This document shows, in pieces, positions 16,121-24,856 of a stretch of 32,649 bases of DNA (position 1 is its first letter; each line of letters starts with the position of its first letter). Under the pieces are notes generated by a model, which saw nothing but the letters and a program-made list of their open reading frames with translations, was not told the origin of the DNA and did no database searches. A program made the position numbers and the translations under genes. The stretch is from Comamonadaceae bacterium (lineage in GTDB: Bacteria > Pseudomonadota > Gammaproteobacteria > Burkholderiales > Burkholderiaceae_C). The DNA lies in contig JAIXRH010000024.1 in assembly GCA_027485285.1 (NCBI GenBank), forward strand, positions 1 through 32,649, in the 5' to 3' direction.

Positions 16121-17791
16121 ATGTTTCATTTTTTCCGCCCCCATGTTGTTGATTCGCTGAAGGGCTACACCCGCCAGCGTTTTTACCAAGACGTGGGCGC
16201 GGGCATCACAGTGGGTGTGGTCGCTTTGCCGCTGGCCATGGCGTTTGCCATTGCGTCGGGGCTCAAGCCGGAGGCGGGCTTGTTCACGGCCATCATTGCG
16301 GGATTTTTGATTTCCGCCTTGGGTGGCAGCCGCGTGCAGATTGGCGGGCCAGCGGGGGCGTTCATCGTCATTGTGTATGGCATTTTGGAACGCTACGGCT
16401 TGGCCAACCTCATCATCGCCACCGCCATGTCGGGGGTGATCTTGTTGTGCATGGGTTTGCTGCGCTTGGGCACGCTGATTCGCTTCATTCCTGTGGCGGT
16501 GGTGATTGGCTTCACCAACGGCATCGCGGTGCTCATCATGGTGTCCCAGCTCAAAGACTTTTTGGGCCTGCCCATCCTCTCCATGCCTGCTGATTTTTTT
16601 GGCATCTTGCACACCATCAGCGCCAACCTCAGCAGCTACAACGGCGAAGCTTTGGGCTTGGCCTTGGTGTGTTTGGCAGTGTTGGCGTTTTGGCAGCTGG
16701 CCTTGCCGCGCTTGGGGCAAGGCATGCCCAGCACCAAAAGCTTTGCCACCATCCCCGGCTCCATCGTGGTGTTGGTGGGTGCCACGGTGGGCGCTCGCAT
16801 GATGGGGCTGGAGGTCGACACCATCGCCTCACGCTTTGGCAGCATCCCTAGCGACTTGCCCGCGTTTGCGTGGCCTGCGTTCAGCTGGGACACGGCCAAG
16901 TTTTTGATCATTCCCGCCACCACGCTGGCCTTGTTGGGCTCGATCGAGTCGCTCTTGTGCGCTCGCATTGCCGACCAAATGATGGCCGACGGCCCCTACG
17001 GCGACCGCCACGACGCCAACCAAGAGCTGATGGCCCAAGGCATTGCCAACATCATCACGCCCTTCTTCGGCGGCATGCCCGCCACGGGAACGATTGCCCG
17101 CACCGTGACCAACGTGAAAAACGGCGGCAACAGCCCCGTCGCCGGCATGGTGCATGCAGCCACGCTGCTGCTGGTCATGCTGGTGGCCGCACCACTGGCC
17201 GGCGATGTGCCACTGGCTGCGCTTTCGGCCATCCTCATGTTTGTCGCTTGGAACATGGGCGAGTGGCGCGAGTTTGTGCATTTGCGCCAGTTCCGTCTGC
17301 CTTACCGCGCCACGCTGTTGTCGGTGTTTTTGCTGACCGTCATCCTCGATTTGACCGTGGCGGTCGAAGTCGGCCTGATGGCCGCTTGCCTCACCTTCAT
17401 TTATCGCATCTCCAGCCTCAGCCGCGTCGAGCAGGTGAACGTTCAAGCCTTTCCTGAGCTGGTGGGCCATGAAACTGCTGTGCATGCCCATCGTTTGTAT
17501 GGTGCTTTGTTTTTTGGTGCGGTCAAGCTGGTGGAAGAGATTGAAGAAACCCTCCCCTCACAAGCCGTGGTGCTGGACCTGAAAAACCTCATTTATGTCG
17601 ACTCGTCAGGCGCTGACGCCCTGTTGGCCCTGGTGCGAACTTGCAAGAAGCAGAAAGTGCGCCTCATCTTGTCGGGCTTGGATCACCAGCCGCTGGACAT
17701 GGCCAAGCGCTGCGGCCTGTTGCACGCCTTGCCTGACACGGACTTGGCGTCCGATTTGAGCCACGGTTTGGCCTTGGCCCTCGGTCGTTAA
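16121..17791 (+). CDS. SulP-family inorganic anion transporter with STAS domain
   Basis: A 556-residue inner-membrane transporter. After a short cytoplasmic N-terminus (GYTRQRFYQDVGAGITVGVVALPLAMAFAIASG, the SulP entry signature, split here over residues 16 to about 48), there are 10-14 hydrophobic segments up to about residue 430. The C-terminal STAS domain (about 440-550) contains the NLIYVDSSGADAL loop typical of anti-sigma-factor-antagonist folds. Bacterial members carry sulfate, bicarbonate or dicarboxylates; the substrate cannot be told from the sequence. The ATG directly abuts the T-tract of the metG terminator palindrome, and no Shine-Dalgarno is visible, which is unusual. No carbonic anhydrase or sulfate-assimilation gene is adjacent. 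Confidence 0.93.
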   Translation: MFHFFRPHVVDSLKGYTRQRFYQDVGAGITVGVVALPLAMAFAIASGLKPEAGLFTAIIAGFLISALGGSRVQIGGPAGAFIVIVYGILERYGLANLIIATAMSGVILLCMGLLRLGTLIRFIPVAVVIGFTNGIAVLIMVSQLKDFLGLPILSMPADFFGILHTISANLSSYNGEALGLALVCLAVLAFWQLALPRLGQGMPSTKSFATIPGSIVVLVGATVGARMMGLEVDTIASRFGSIPSDLPAFAWPAFSWDTAKFLIIPATTLALLGSIESLLCARIADQMMADGPYGDRHDANQELMAQGIANIITPFFGGMPATGTIARTVTNVKNGGNSPVAGMVHAATLLLVMLVAAPLAGDVPLAALSAILMFVAWNMGEWREFVHLRQFRLPYRATLLSVFLLTVILDLTVAVEVGLMAACLTFIYRISSLSRVEQVNVQAFPELVGHETAVHAHRLYGALFFGAVKLVEEIEETLPSQAVVLDLKNLIYVDSSGADALLALVRTCKKQKVRLILSGLDHQPLDMAKRCGLLHALPDTDLASDLSHGLALALGR

Positions 17792-17831
17792 AATTCACCC
17801 CATCTCCAGATAGCCAACCAGGAACATCACC

Positions 17832-18035
17832 ATGTCCATTTTTCAACGTGACAGCTACACCTCCGACGTCACTCAGTTCATCGAGTCGCTCAAGGCCAAC
17901 AAGCCCACGCTCGAAAAAGAACAGCGCGACGGCCGCGCTTTGCTGTGGGACAAACAAGTGGACACCGAAATCCAGCAAGACAACGCAGCTGGCCGTGTGG
18001 CGCAAAAGCCTTACCCGTACCAAACGAATGCGTAA
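17832..18035 (+). CDS. DUF3460 family protein
   Basis: A 67-residue soluble protein found mainly in Burkholderiales. The sequence has the family's characteristic blocks: YTSDVTQFIESLKANKPTLE, then EQRDGRALLWDK and a C-terminal AQKPYPYQTN. It is small, charged and helix-forming, with no signal peptide or cysteine. AGGA precedes the ATG at normal distance. It lies between the SulP transporter and scpA (31-base gap), an arrangement usual for this group as I recall. Function unknown. Confidence 0.9.
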   Translation: MSIFQRDSYTSDVTQFIESLKANKPTLEKEQRDGRALLWDKQVDTEIQQDNAAGRVAQKPYPYQTNA

Positions 18036-18066
18036 GACCTGCGGCCTGGCATAAACCAAGTTCTCC

Positions 18067-18918
18067 GTGCATCCTGCCGACCCCACCCTGCCTCACGACG
18101 AGGCACACACCGCCTCGGTCATGCCAGAGGTGATCGATCACGTGGCCGTGGCCCGCCTGTATGGCGAGCCGCTGTTTGCCATGCCGCAGGATTTGTACAT
18201 CCCGCCCGATGCGCTGGAAGTTTTCCTGGAGGCCTTCCAAGGCCCGCTGGATTTGCTGCTGTACCTCATCCGCAAGCAAAACTTCAACATCCTTGACATC
18301 CCCATGGCAGCGCTCACGCGCCAGTACCTGAGCTATGTGGACGAGATTCGCAGCCGCAACCTTGAGCTCGCCGCCGAATACCTGCTGATGGCCGCCATGC
18401 TGATTGAAATCAAATCACGCATGTTGCTGCCCCCCAAAAAAGTGGCTGAAGGCCAAGAGCCAGAAGACCCCCGCGCAGAGTTGGTGCGCCGTTTGCTCGA
18501 GTACGAGCAAATGAAGCTGGCCGCCGCCAAGCTCAACGAAGTGCCGCAGTTTGGCCGCGACTTCTTGCGCGCACAGGTCTACATCGAACAATCGCTGCAG
18601 CCGCGCTTTCCTGACGTGCATGTGGTGGAGTTGCAGCAGGCGTGGGCCGACATCTTGAAGCGTGCCAAGCTGGTGCAGCACCACAAAATCAGCCGCGAAG
18701 AACTGTCGGTGCGCGAGCACATGAGCATCGTGCTGCGCCGCCTGCAAGGCCAACGCTTTGTGGAGTTTGAAAAACTTTTCGAGGCCACCCAAGGCGTGCC
18801 TGTGTTGGTGGTGACTTTCATTGCCCTGCTTGAGCTGGCCAAAGAAACCTTGATTGAAATCACCCAGGCTGAGGCTTTTGCACCGATTTATGTGCGCTTG
18901 GCCTACACCCCCACTTAA
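18067..18918 (+). CDS. scpA: Segregation and condensation protein A
   Basis: A 283-residue kleisin that bridges the SMC dimer and recruits ScpB, helping chromosome compaction and segregation. The N-terminal ScpA signature is [23 protein letters not shown] (split at residues about 57-79), followed by [22 protein letters not shown], which contacts ScpB; the C-terminal winged-helix region contains [21 protein letters not shown]. The GTG at 18067 gives an N-terminal extension of 18 residues relative to an ATG at 18121; neither has a good ribosome site, so the true start is uncertain. scpB is not in this window. It is followed by panB after 62 bases. Confidence 0.93.
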   Translation: MHPADPTLPHDEAHTASVMPEVIDHVAVARLYGEPLFAMPQDLYIPPDALEVFLEAFQGPLDLLLYLIRKQNFNILDIPMAALTRQYLSYVDEIRSRNLELAAEYLLMAAMLIEIKSRMLLPPKKVAEGQEPEDPRAELVRRLLEYEQMKLAAAKLNEVPQFGRDFLRAQVYIEQSLQPRFPDVHVVELQQAWADILKRAKLVQHHKISREELSVREHMSIVLRRLQGQRFVEFEKLFEATQGVPVLVVTFIALLELAKETLIEITQAEAFAPIYVRLAYTPT

Positions 18919-18980
18919 AAGTCCCACGTAAACTCCACCCTCTCTGCAACACAGGACTGGCTTTGCGCCACACACGTTCT

Positions 18981-19853
18981 ATGAGCAACACCCACGCTTC
19001 GCCCTACGGCACTTTGCCTCCCGCATCACCTGTGGCTGCCCGCAAGCCTGTCAGCCTGCCCCGCTTGAACGAGCTGCGCGCACGCGGTGAAAAAATCACC
19101 ATGCTCACCGCCTACGATGCCACCTTTGCCGCCGTGGCCGATGCGGCGGGCGTGGAATGCATCTTGGTGGGCGACTCGCTGGGCATGGTCTGCCAAGGCT
19201 TGGGCAGTACCGTGGGCGTGACTCTCGACACCATGCGCTACCACGTGGAAAGCGTCGCCCGTGGCATCCGCCGCGTGCAAGGCACGGCGTGGATCATTGG
19301 CGACCTGCCCTTTGGCAGTTACCAAGAAAACAAAGAACAAGCCTTGCGCAGCGCCGTCGAATTGATGCAAGCGGGTGCGCACATGGTCAAGCTCGAAGGC
19401 GGCGGCTGGACCACCGAGATCGTGCATTTTTTGGTGGCGCGCGGCATTCCTGTGTGCGCCCATTTGGGCCTGACACCCCAAACCGTTCACGCCCTAGGCG
19501 GCTACCGCGTGCAAGGCCGTGGCGACTCGGCCACCCAGCTGCGCCAAGAAGCCTTGGCGCTTCAAGACGCAGGCGCCAGCATGCTGGTGCTGGAAATGGT
19601 GCCCGAGCCACTTTCTACCGCCCTCACACAAGAGCTGGCCACCTGCCACACCATCGGCATTGGCGCGGGCAACGGGACAGCAGGCCAAGTGCTGGTGATG
19701 CACGACATGCTGGGCGTCAACTTGGGCAAGAACCCCAAGTTCGTGCACAACTTCATGGAAGGCCAAGCCAGCGTGCAAGCCGCCATGAGCGCCTTTGTGG
19801 CTGCCGTCAAGGGCGGCAGCTTCCCCGACAACGCCAAACACGCTTGGACATGA
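18981..19853 (+). CDS. panB: 3-methyl-2-oxobutanoate hydroxymethyltransferase
   Basis: A 290-residue enzyme that adds a hydroxymethyl group from 5,10-methylene-tetrahydrofolate to alpha-ketoisovalerate, the first step of pantothenate (vitamin B5) synthesis. Landmarks are [20 protein letters not shown], the Mg-binding [17 protein letters not shown], the catalytic glutamate region [10 protein letters not shown] and the C-terminal VHNFMEG. I chose the ATG at 18981 ([10 protein letters not shown]); a TTG at 18963 has AGGA upstream and would add six residues, so it remains possible. panC follows 28 bases after the stop, forming a panBC operon. Confidence 0.96.
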   Translation: MSNTHASPYGTLPPASPVAARKPVSLPRLNELRARGEKITMLTAYDATFAAVADAAGVECILVGDSLGMVCQGLGSTVGVTLDTMRYHVESVARGIRRVQGTAWIIGDLPFGSYQENKEQALRSAVELMQAGAHMVKLEGGGWTTEIVHFLVARGIPVCAHLGLTPQTVHALGGYRVQGRGDSATQLRQEALALQDAGASMLVLEMVPEPLSTALTQELATCHTIGIGAGNGTAGQVLVMHDMLGVNLGKNPKFVHNFMEGQASVQAAMSAFVAAVKGGSFPDNAKHAWT

Positions 19854-19881
19854 ACGCGACCTAAGCGCTTCCTTTCGTTTC

Positions 19882-20745
19882 ATGCAAATCGTTCACACCC
19901 TCGCGGACCTGCGCCGCGTTTTAAAGCCCGCCGCCCTGCGCGCCTTTGTGCCCACCATGGGCAACTTGCACCAAGGCCACTTAGATCTGATGCAAATCGC
20001 CCGTCAAGAGGCGGACAAACGTGCAGGCCAAGGTGGCATGACCGTGGCCAGCATCTTCGTCAACCGCCTGCAATTTGGCCCCCACGAAGACTTTGACACC
20101 TACCCACGCACCCTAGAAAACGACTGCGCCTTGTTGAAGGCCAACGGCTGCGACCTGGTGTTTGCCCCCTCAGAAAAAGCCCTCTACCCCGAACCCCAAG
20201 TGTTCAAGGTGCACCCGCCAGCAGAACTGGCCGACATCTTGGAAGGCGCGTTTCGGCCTGGCTTTTTTGTGGGCGTGAGCACCGTGGTGCACAAACTCTT
20301 CAACATCGTGCAACCCGACGTGGCCGTGTTTGGCAAGAAAGACTACCAACAGCTCATGGTCATCCGCCGCATGGTGCAGCAAATGGCCTTGCCCATCGAG
20401 ATCATCGGTGGCGAAACCCGACGCACCGAAGATGGCTTGGCCTTGAGTTCGCGCAATGGGTATCTGAGCGCCGAAGAACGCGCCGAGGCGGTGCAACTGT
20501 CGATGGCGTTGAAAGGCTTGGCGGCGACTGCGCGTGCAGGTCTTGCGTCGGATGCGCTGGATGTGGCCGCCGTTGAAGCCGCTGTCATGGATGGCCTACG
20601 CACACGCGGCTGGGTGCCTGACTACATCACGCTGCGCCGCCAGCATGACTTGTCACCCGTGACTGGCCCATGTGCTGAGCCGCTGGTGGTGTTGGGTGCG
20701 GCTAGGTTGGGGAAGACACGGCTGATTGACAACCTCGAAGTTTGA
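19882..20745 (+). CDS. panC: Pantothenate synthetase (pantoate-beta-alanine ligase)
   Basis: A 287-residue ATP-dependent ligase joining pantoate and beta-alanine. The ATG at 19882 gives [12 protein letters not shown]; a longer in-frame reading would run into panB and has no support. The nucleotide-binding [14 protein letters not shown] contains the HIGH-like motif, followed by [32 protein letters not shown] and the LSSRNGYL loop, all standard for PanC. The stop codon lies within a terminator hairpin. Together with panB it supplies two successive steps of coenzyme A precursor synthesis. Confidence 0.97.
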   Translation: MQIVHTLADLRRVLKPAALRAFVPTMGNLHQGHLDLMQIARQEADKRAGQGGMTVASIFVNRLQFGPHEDFDTYPRTLENDCALLKANGCDLVFAPSEKALYPEPQVFKVHPPAELADILEGAFRPGFFVGVSTVVHKLFNIVQPDVAVFGKKDYQQLMVIRRMVQQMALPIEIIGGETRRTEDGLALSSRNGYLSAEERAEAVQLSMALKGLAATARAGLASDALDVAAVEAAVMDGLRTRGWVPDYITLRRQHDLSPVTGPCAEPLVVLGAARLGKTRLIDNLEV

Positions 20746-20752
20746 GGTTTTT
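20731..20752 (+). terminator. Probable terminator at the end of panBC
   Basis: AACCTC (20731-20736) pairs with GAGGTT (20744-20749), with extra G-T and A-T pairs toward the loop, and continues into a T5 run (20748-20752). The panC stop TGA sits in the hairpin. The rest of the convergent spacer up to 20881 holds a GCCGTG/CACGGC hairpin without a T-tract and nothing else I recognise. Confidence 0.6.
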
Positions 20753-20881
20753 CTGTGGCTTCGGTGTTGGGGGTGGTTTTCTTCGGCTAAGGCCGTGTGC
20801 GTGTGGCACGGCGGCCGCCTCATGCTGGGGGACCCGCTCATTCCCTAGGCGACAAGCGAGCCCAGCCAAAAACCCAATGCC

Positions 20882-21664
20882 TCAATACCGAAAGCCCACC
20901 GCCAAGCGCGTGATGTTGGCGTGCGTGTAGTTGGCTTTTTGGTCATAGGCCACACGCACAAAGTAGTCGCGCAGCTCGACGGTGGTAGAAAGCCCGTTTC
21001 CGCTGACTTTTTCCTCGCCCGCTTCGCTGGCGCCAGAGCGATGAAACGCATCCACCACCAAGCTCACCGCATTGGGCAGCGACCCTCGCCAGACCGCGTG
21101 CGTCACGCGCTGGCCGGTTTGCAGGCGGTCATCCACAATTTGGAAGAGCGAAAACTGGCCCCACGAACGCTTGGAATAGCTGCCGCCCCATAACAAGGAA
21201 TCGTTCGGGTCAAAGTTCAAATTGACATAAGGCTTGGCATTGGTGCGACCCCAGCCGAGCAAGGGTGACCACCCGTCGACGTTGTCTTGTTTGCCATCCC
21301 AAGTGAGGCTGCCGCCCACAAACCCACCACTGGCGACTTGCACCGATGAAATCAACTTGCCATAGCTGGCCAAGCCCGTGGCCTGCTCAATGCCAAAGCG
21401 CGACTGCTTGAAATCAGTGGGCTCTTGGTAGTAGCCCACCCAAAAACGGGTGTCGCCCACGCTGCCGCGCACATTGACGTCTGTGGAGGTGTCTCGGGTG
21501 GCCGAGTCTTTGTAGGTGCCCAGCGTGGCTTTCCACACAATGGGTTTGTCGGCCGTCGTTTGTGCGGTGGACTCTGCGTTCACGCGGTCTGCGTTGGCCT
21601 GCGCGACAGACCCGACACCCAAGCCCCCCAGCAACATCACAGATAAAAAGAATTTAGTTTTCAC
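20882..21664 (-). CDS. Exported hypothetical protein, probable outer-membrane beta-barrel
   Basis: A 260-residue protein of unrecognised family. A Sec signal peptide ([25 protein letters not shown]) is followed by a region rich in alternating polar/hydrophobic strands with aromatic girdle-like residues ([51 protein letters not shown]), ending LAVGFRY with a terminal aromatic residue as in outer-membrane barrels. The start is a GTG at 21664 lying inside the 3' end of gpsA (11-base overlap), with AGGGG at the correct distance. A shift to the inner ATG at 21637 would damage the signal peptide. It is therefore likely translated from the gpsA message. Not recognised as a porin subtype. Confidence 0.8.
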   Translation of the reverse strand: MKTKFFLSVMLLGGLGVGSVAQANADRVNAESTAQTTADKPIVWKATLGTYKDSATRDTSTDVNVRGSVGDTRFWVGYYQEPTDFKQSRFGIEQATGLASYGKLISSVQVASGGFVGGSLTWDGKQDNVDGWSPLLGWGRTNAKPYVNLNFDPNDSLLWGGSYSKRSWGQFSLFQIVDDRLQTGQRVTHAVWRGSLPNAVSLVVDAFHRSGASEAGEEKVSGNGLSTTVELRDYFVRVAYDQKANYTHANITRLAVGFRY

Positions 21665-22682
21665 CTTTAGCCCCTCGTCCCATCAACAAGGCAACCGCTT
21701 GCACGGATGTGATGTGCCCGTCCAACAAAGCCACCACCGCCTGAGCAATCGGCATATCCACGCCCAAATGCTGCGCACGTCGCACCACGGTGCGGGCGCA
21801 ATACACGCCCTCGGCCACATGGCCCAGAGAATCCACCGCTTGTTGCAAAGTCATGCCTTGGGCCAAAGCCAGGCCGACTTTGCGGTTGCGGCTCAGGTCG
21901 CCGGTAGCGGTGAGCACCAAGTCGCCCAAGCCCGAGAGGCCCATGAAGGTTTCGGTCTTCGCACCCAGCGCCACGCCCAAGCGTGTCATTTCGGCCAAGC
22001 CGCGTGTGATGAGTGCAGCGCGGGCATTGAGGCCCAACTGCAAGCCGTCGCACAAACCGGTGGCGATGGCCAACACGTTTTTCACCGCGCCGCCCACTTC
22101 CACGCCGACGATGTCGTCGTTGGCATACACGCGCAGGCTGCTGTTGTGAAAGGCTTTCACCATGGCGTCACGCGCCGATGCGTCGTCGCTGGCAGCCACC
22201 AAGGCGGTGGGCATGCCACGTGCCACTTCTTGCGCAAAGCTAGGGCCGCTGAGTGCGCCGCCGCGCAACGCGGGGGCCACTTGGGCGCGCACTTCGTGGG
22301 CCATCAAGCCCACGGCGCTGGGTGAGGCGTTGGGTTGCGCGCTTTCATGCTGCGCGGCTTCAAACCCTTTGCACAACCACGCCACTGGCACGCTGCTGCC
22401 CAAGATGGGCGCAAGCTGCGTCAGCATGCCGCGCAGGCTGCTCATGGGTGAGCCAATGACGACCAAGTCTTGGTCTGCCAACCAAGGGCCAAGGGATGCT
22501 GAGGACACTTGCACGCCTGCGGGGAAAGGCTGCTCAGGCAAGTAGCGGGTGTTCACGCGTTCGGCTTGCATGGCAAGCGCCTGGGGGACATCGCGTGCCC
22601 ACAGCGTGACGGTGTGGCGTGCGCCAGCGTTGATCGCCAGCGCGGTGCCCCACGCACCAGCACCTAGAACGGCAATCTTCAT
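21654..22682 (-). CDS. gpsA: NAD(P)H-dependent glycerol-3-phosphate dehydrogenase
   Basis: A 342-residue cytoplasmic enzyme that reduces dihydroxyacetone phosphate to sn-glycerol-3-phosphate, the backbone for phospholipids. The dinucleotide-binding motif is [11 protein letters not shown] at the N-terminus; [14 protein letters not shown] and [17 protein letters not shown] carry substrate and catalytic residues (Lys in AVKN). [13 protein letters not shown] and [14 protein letters not shown] are further family blocks. It follows secB by 23 bases, the gene order also known from E. coli (yibN-grxC-secB-gpsA). Confidence 0.97.
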   Translation of the reverse strand: MKIAVLGAGAWGTALAINAGARHTVTLWARDVPQALAMQAERVNTRYLPEQPFPAGVQVSSASLGPWLADQDLVVIGSPMSSLRGMLTQLAPILGSSVPVAWLCKGFEAAQHESAQPNASPSAVGLMAHEVRAQVAPALRGGALSGPSFAQEVARGMPTALVAASDDASARDAMVKAFHNSSLRVYANDDIVGVEVGGAVKNVLAIATGLCDGLQLGLNARAALITRGLAEMTRLGVALGAKTETFMGLSGLGDLVLTATGDLSRNRKVGLALAQGMTLQQAVDSLGHVAEGVYCARTVVRRAQHLGVDMPIAQAVVALLDGHITSVQAVALLMGRGAKGEN

Positions 22683-22705
22683 GTCGACGGCCTAGCGGGA
22701 AAAAA

Positions 22706-23152
22706 TTACTGAACTGAGCCAGCCGCTTGTTGCTGCTGTTGTTCGTACATGGCTTGGAAGTTGATTTCGGCCAAGTGCACAGGCGGAAAGCCAGCGCGTT
22801 GAATCACGTCTGCCACGTTGCCGCGCAGGTAGGGATAAATGATTTGCGGGCAAGCAATGCCAATGACGGGGCCCATTTGCTCTTCAGGCAAATGGCGCAC
22901 TTCAAAAATACCGGCTTGTTTGGCTTCGACCAAAAACACCACGTTGTCTTCAATCTTGGTGGTCACTGTGGCCGTTACCGTCACTTCCATAATGCCGTCA
23001 GCAACTTGCTCAACGCCCACAGCCAGCTGAATATCGACCGAAGGTTGCTCGGTGCTGGTCAAGATAGCGGGAGAGTTGGGTTGCTCCAAAGACAGGTCTT
23101 TCAAATAGACACGTTGAATTTGAAACACGGGGGTTGCTTGTTCTTCTGACAT
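22706..23152 (-). CDS. secB: Protein-export chaperone SecB
   Basis: A 148-residue tetrameric chaperone that keeps precursors unfolded and delivers them to SecA. The sequence contains the family core [49 protein letters not shown], and [27 protein letters not shown] Gln-rich tail ([12 protein letters not shown]) is normal for proteobacterial SecB. AGGA lies before the ATG, immediately after the T-tract of a terminator located between grxC and secB, so expression depends on a promoter overlapping the terminator or on read-through. Confidence 0.97.
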   Translation of the reverse strand: MSEEQATPVFQIQRVYLKDLSLEQPNSPAILTSTEQPSVDIQLAVGVEQVADGIMEVTVTATVTTKIEDNVVFLVEAKQAGIFEVRHLPEEQMGPVIGIACPQIIYPYLRGNVADVIQRAGFPPVHLAEINFQAMYEQQQQQAAGSVQ

Positions 23153-23168
23153 GAGTTTTTCCTAAAAC

Positions 23169-23201
23169 AAAAAAAACCCGCATCGGCCAAACCGAAGCGG
23201 G
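23169..23201 (-). terminator. Rho-independent terminator between grxC and secB
   Basis: On the minus strand CCCGCTTCGG (23201-23192) pairs with CCGATGCGGG (23186-23177) with a single mismatch, followed by T8 (23176-23169). It ends 16 bases before the secB start codon and leaves room only for the secB ribosome site. Confidence 0.85.
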
Positions 23202-23231
23202 CAGCAAATCGGGTGACTGAATTATGTCAGC

Positions 23232-23489
23232 TCAAGATTGCAGCAAAGTGACCAAGCCACCCTTGGCGTCCAAGGCCACCAAATCATCACAGCCGCCCAC
23301 ATGTGTGTCGCCAATGAAGATTTGCGGCACGGTGCGGCGGCCCGTGGTTTCCATCATGTGGGCGCGCGCCACTGGGTCGGTGTCGATGCGAATTTCTTCA
23401 ATCTCAGCCACGCCTTTGGCTTTGAGCAGCTGCTTGGCACGAACGCAATACGGGCAAACAGCGGTGGTGTACATCTTGACGGCGGGCAT
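23232..23489 (-). CDS. grxC: Glutaredoxin 3
   Basis: An 85-residue thiol-disulfide oxidoreductase using glutathione. The active site is CPYC (C12/C15) in TTAVCPYCVRAK; TVPQIFIGDTHVGGCDD carries the cis-proline and the glutathione-binding GG. The ATG at 23489 is supported by GGAGAA upstream. It lies 32 bases after the rhodanese gene and is followed by a strong terminator. Confidence 0.95.
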   Translation of the reverse strand: MPAVKMYTTAVCPYCVRAKQLLKAKGVAEIEEIRIDTDPVARAHMMETTGRRTVPQIFIGDTHVGGCDDLVALDAKGGLVTLLQS

Positions 23490-23521
23490 GGGGAGTTCTC
23501 CGAGGTAATTCAAGCCAAAAA

Positions 23522-23929
23522 TTAAGCTTTTGCAACAGGCAGGTTAGCTTCTTTCCAAGCTTTCAGCCCGCCGTGCAAGGAATGCACCTTTTCGTAACCC
23601 AGCTTTTGCGCGATGGCTTGGGCGCGCTTGGAACGCGCACCGGCCGCACACACCATGATGACGGGTGTGGCTTTGTTTTTCACAGCCTTGCTCAATCGGG
23701 CTTCCAACTCGTCCAAGGGCACGTTGACGGCGCCTTTGATATGGCTTTGCGCAAACTCATCTGCGCCACACACATCCACCACCACGCCTTTTTCGCGGTT
23801 GATGCATTGCACCACCTCATTGGGCGAAATGCCGCTGGCCGCAGCGCCTTGCACCACGGGCAGCAACAAAAAGAAGCCGGAGGTCAGGGCGATGGTGATC
23901 AACATCCAGTTGTCGAGGAGAAATTTCAC
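23522..23929 (-). CDS. Membrane-anchored rhodanese-like protein (YibN type)
   Basis: A 135-residue protein with an N-terminal membrane segment (WMLITIALTSGFFLLLPVV, about 8-26) and a single rhodanese domain (about 33-135). The active-site loop is CAAGARS with Cys94, consistent with sulfurtransferase or persulfide-carrier chemistry; VVVDVCGADEFAQSHIKGAVNVPL is the usual entry region, split here for residues about 49-72. The start is a GTG at 23929. It heads the rhodanese-grxC-secB-gpsA run and is divergent from gpmA with a 105-base spacer. The physiological substrate is not known. Confidence 0.9.
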   Translation of the reverse strand: MKFLLDNWMLITIALTSGFFLLLPVVQGAAASGISPNEVVQCINREKGVVVDVCGADEFAQSHIKGAVNVPLDELEARLSKAVKNKATPVIMVCAAGARSKRAQAIAQKLGYEKVHSLHGGLKAWKEANLPVAKA

Positions 23930-24034
23930 AGAGGAATCCAGTTCAAAAAAGCAAAAAGGGGAAATAAAAGTATCGCGTCAGGGCAGCATTCTAAAATCAT
24001 GGCTACTCTTTCACTGACTCTGCTGATTTAAACC

Positions 24035-24778
24035 ATGTACAAGCTCGTATTAATTCGCCACGGCGAATCCACCTGGAACCTTGAAAACCGCTTCACCGGC
24101 TGGACCGATGTGGACCTGACACCCACTGGCATCGAACAAGCTAAGAACGCTGGCAAGCTGCTGAAGGCCGAAGGTTTTGAGTTTGATGTGGCTTACACCA
24201 GCGTGTTGAAGCGCGCCATCCGCACCTTGTACCTCGCTTTGGATGAGATGGACTGCACCTGGTTGCCCGTCATGAAAAGCTGGCGTCTGAACGAACGCCA
24301 CTACGGCGGCTTGCAAGGCCTGAACAAGGCCGACATGGCCAAACAGTACGGCGACGCGCAAGTGCTGGTCTGGCGCCGCAGCTACGACACACCACCGCCT
24401 GAGCTGGAGGCGCACGACCCCCGCAGCGAGCGCAGCGACCCCCGTTACGCCAAACTCGACCCTGCCCAAGTGCCACTGACAGAGTGCCTGAAAGACACCG
24501 TGGCGCGCGTCATTCCGTTCTGGAACGAGTCCATGGCCCCTGCCATCAAAGCGGGCAAACGCATTGTGGTGGCTGCCCACGGCAACTCCATCCGCGCGCT
24601 CATCAAGTATTTGGACGGCATCAGCGACCAAGACATCGTGGGCTTAAATATTCCCAATGGCATTCCACTGGTGTACGAGCTGGACGACAACCTCAAACCG
24701 ATTCGTCACTACTATTTGGGCGACGCCGAGGCAGCGGCCAAAGCCGCCGCCGCGCTCACCTCACACGGCAAGGCTTAA
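24035..24778 (+). CDS. gpmA: 2,3-bisphosphoglycerate-dependent phosphoglycerate mutase
   Basis: A 247-residue glycolytic enzyme interconverting 3- and 2-phosphoglycerate. The phosphohistidine motif is [30 protein letters not shown] and the second histidine in [19 protein letters not shown] complete the active site. The length is typical of the dPGM family. No Shine-Dalgarno is evident. It is divergent from the rhodanese gene, a common arrangement in betaproteobacteria, and is followed 78 bases later by a C-terminal processing protease. Confidence 0.97.
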   Translation: MYKLVLIRHGESTWNLENRFTGWTDVDLTPTGIEQAKNAGKLLKAEGFEFDVAYTSVLKRAIRTLYLALDEMDCTWLPVMKSWRLNERHYGGLQGLNKADMAKQYGDAQVLVWRRSYDTPPPELEAHDPRSERSDPRYAKLDPAQVPLTECLKDTVARVIPFWNESMAPAIKAGKRIVVAAHGNSIRALIKYLDGISDQDIVGLNIPNGIPLVYELDDNLKPIRHYYLGDAEAAAKAAAALTSHGKA

Positions 24779-24791
24779 TGCTTCCACCGAC

Positions 24792-24812
24792 AGCGCGCCT
24801 TCTGGGCGCGTT
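24792..24812 (+). terminator. Weak hairpin after gpmA
   Basis: AGCGCGCC (24792-24799) pairs with GGCGCGTT (24805-24812) around a 5-base loop, but only a poor U-tract (GTATATTG) follows. It could be a weak terminator or an mRNA-stabilising stem ahead of the protease gene. Confidence 0.3.
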
Positions 24813-24856
24813 GTATATTGAGCACTTTTAGAAATACGTCAACATTCAGGGGCAAC

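Noticed and set aside
20753-20881. Hairpin GCCGTG/CACGGC in the panC-barrel spacer as a terminator for the minus-strand gene
   Set aside because: No T-tract on either side and the stem is only six pairs.
23930-24034. Divergent promoter between the rhodanese gene and gpmA
   Set aside because: TAAAAT at 23992-23997 looks like a -10 box, but I find no acceptable -35 at 16-18 bases on either strand.
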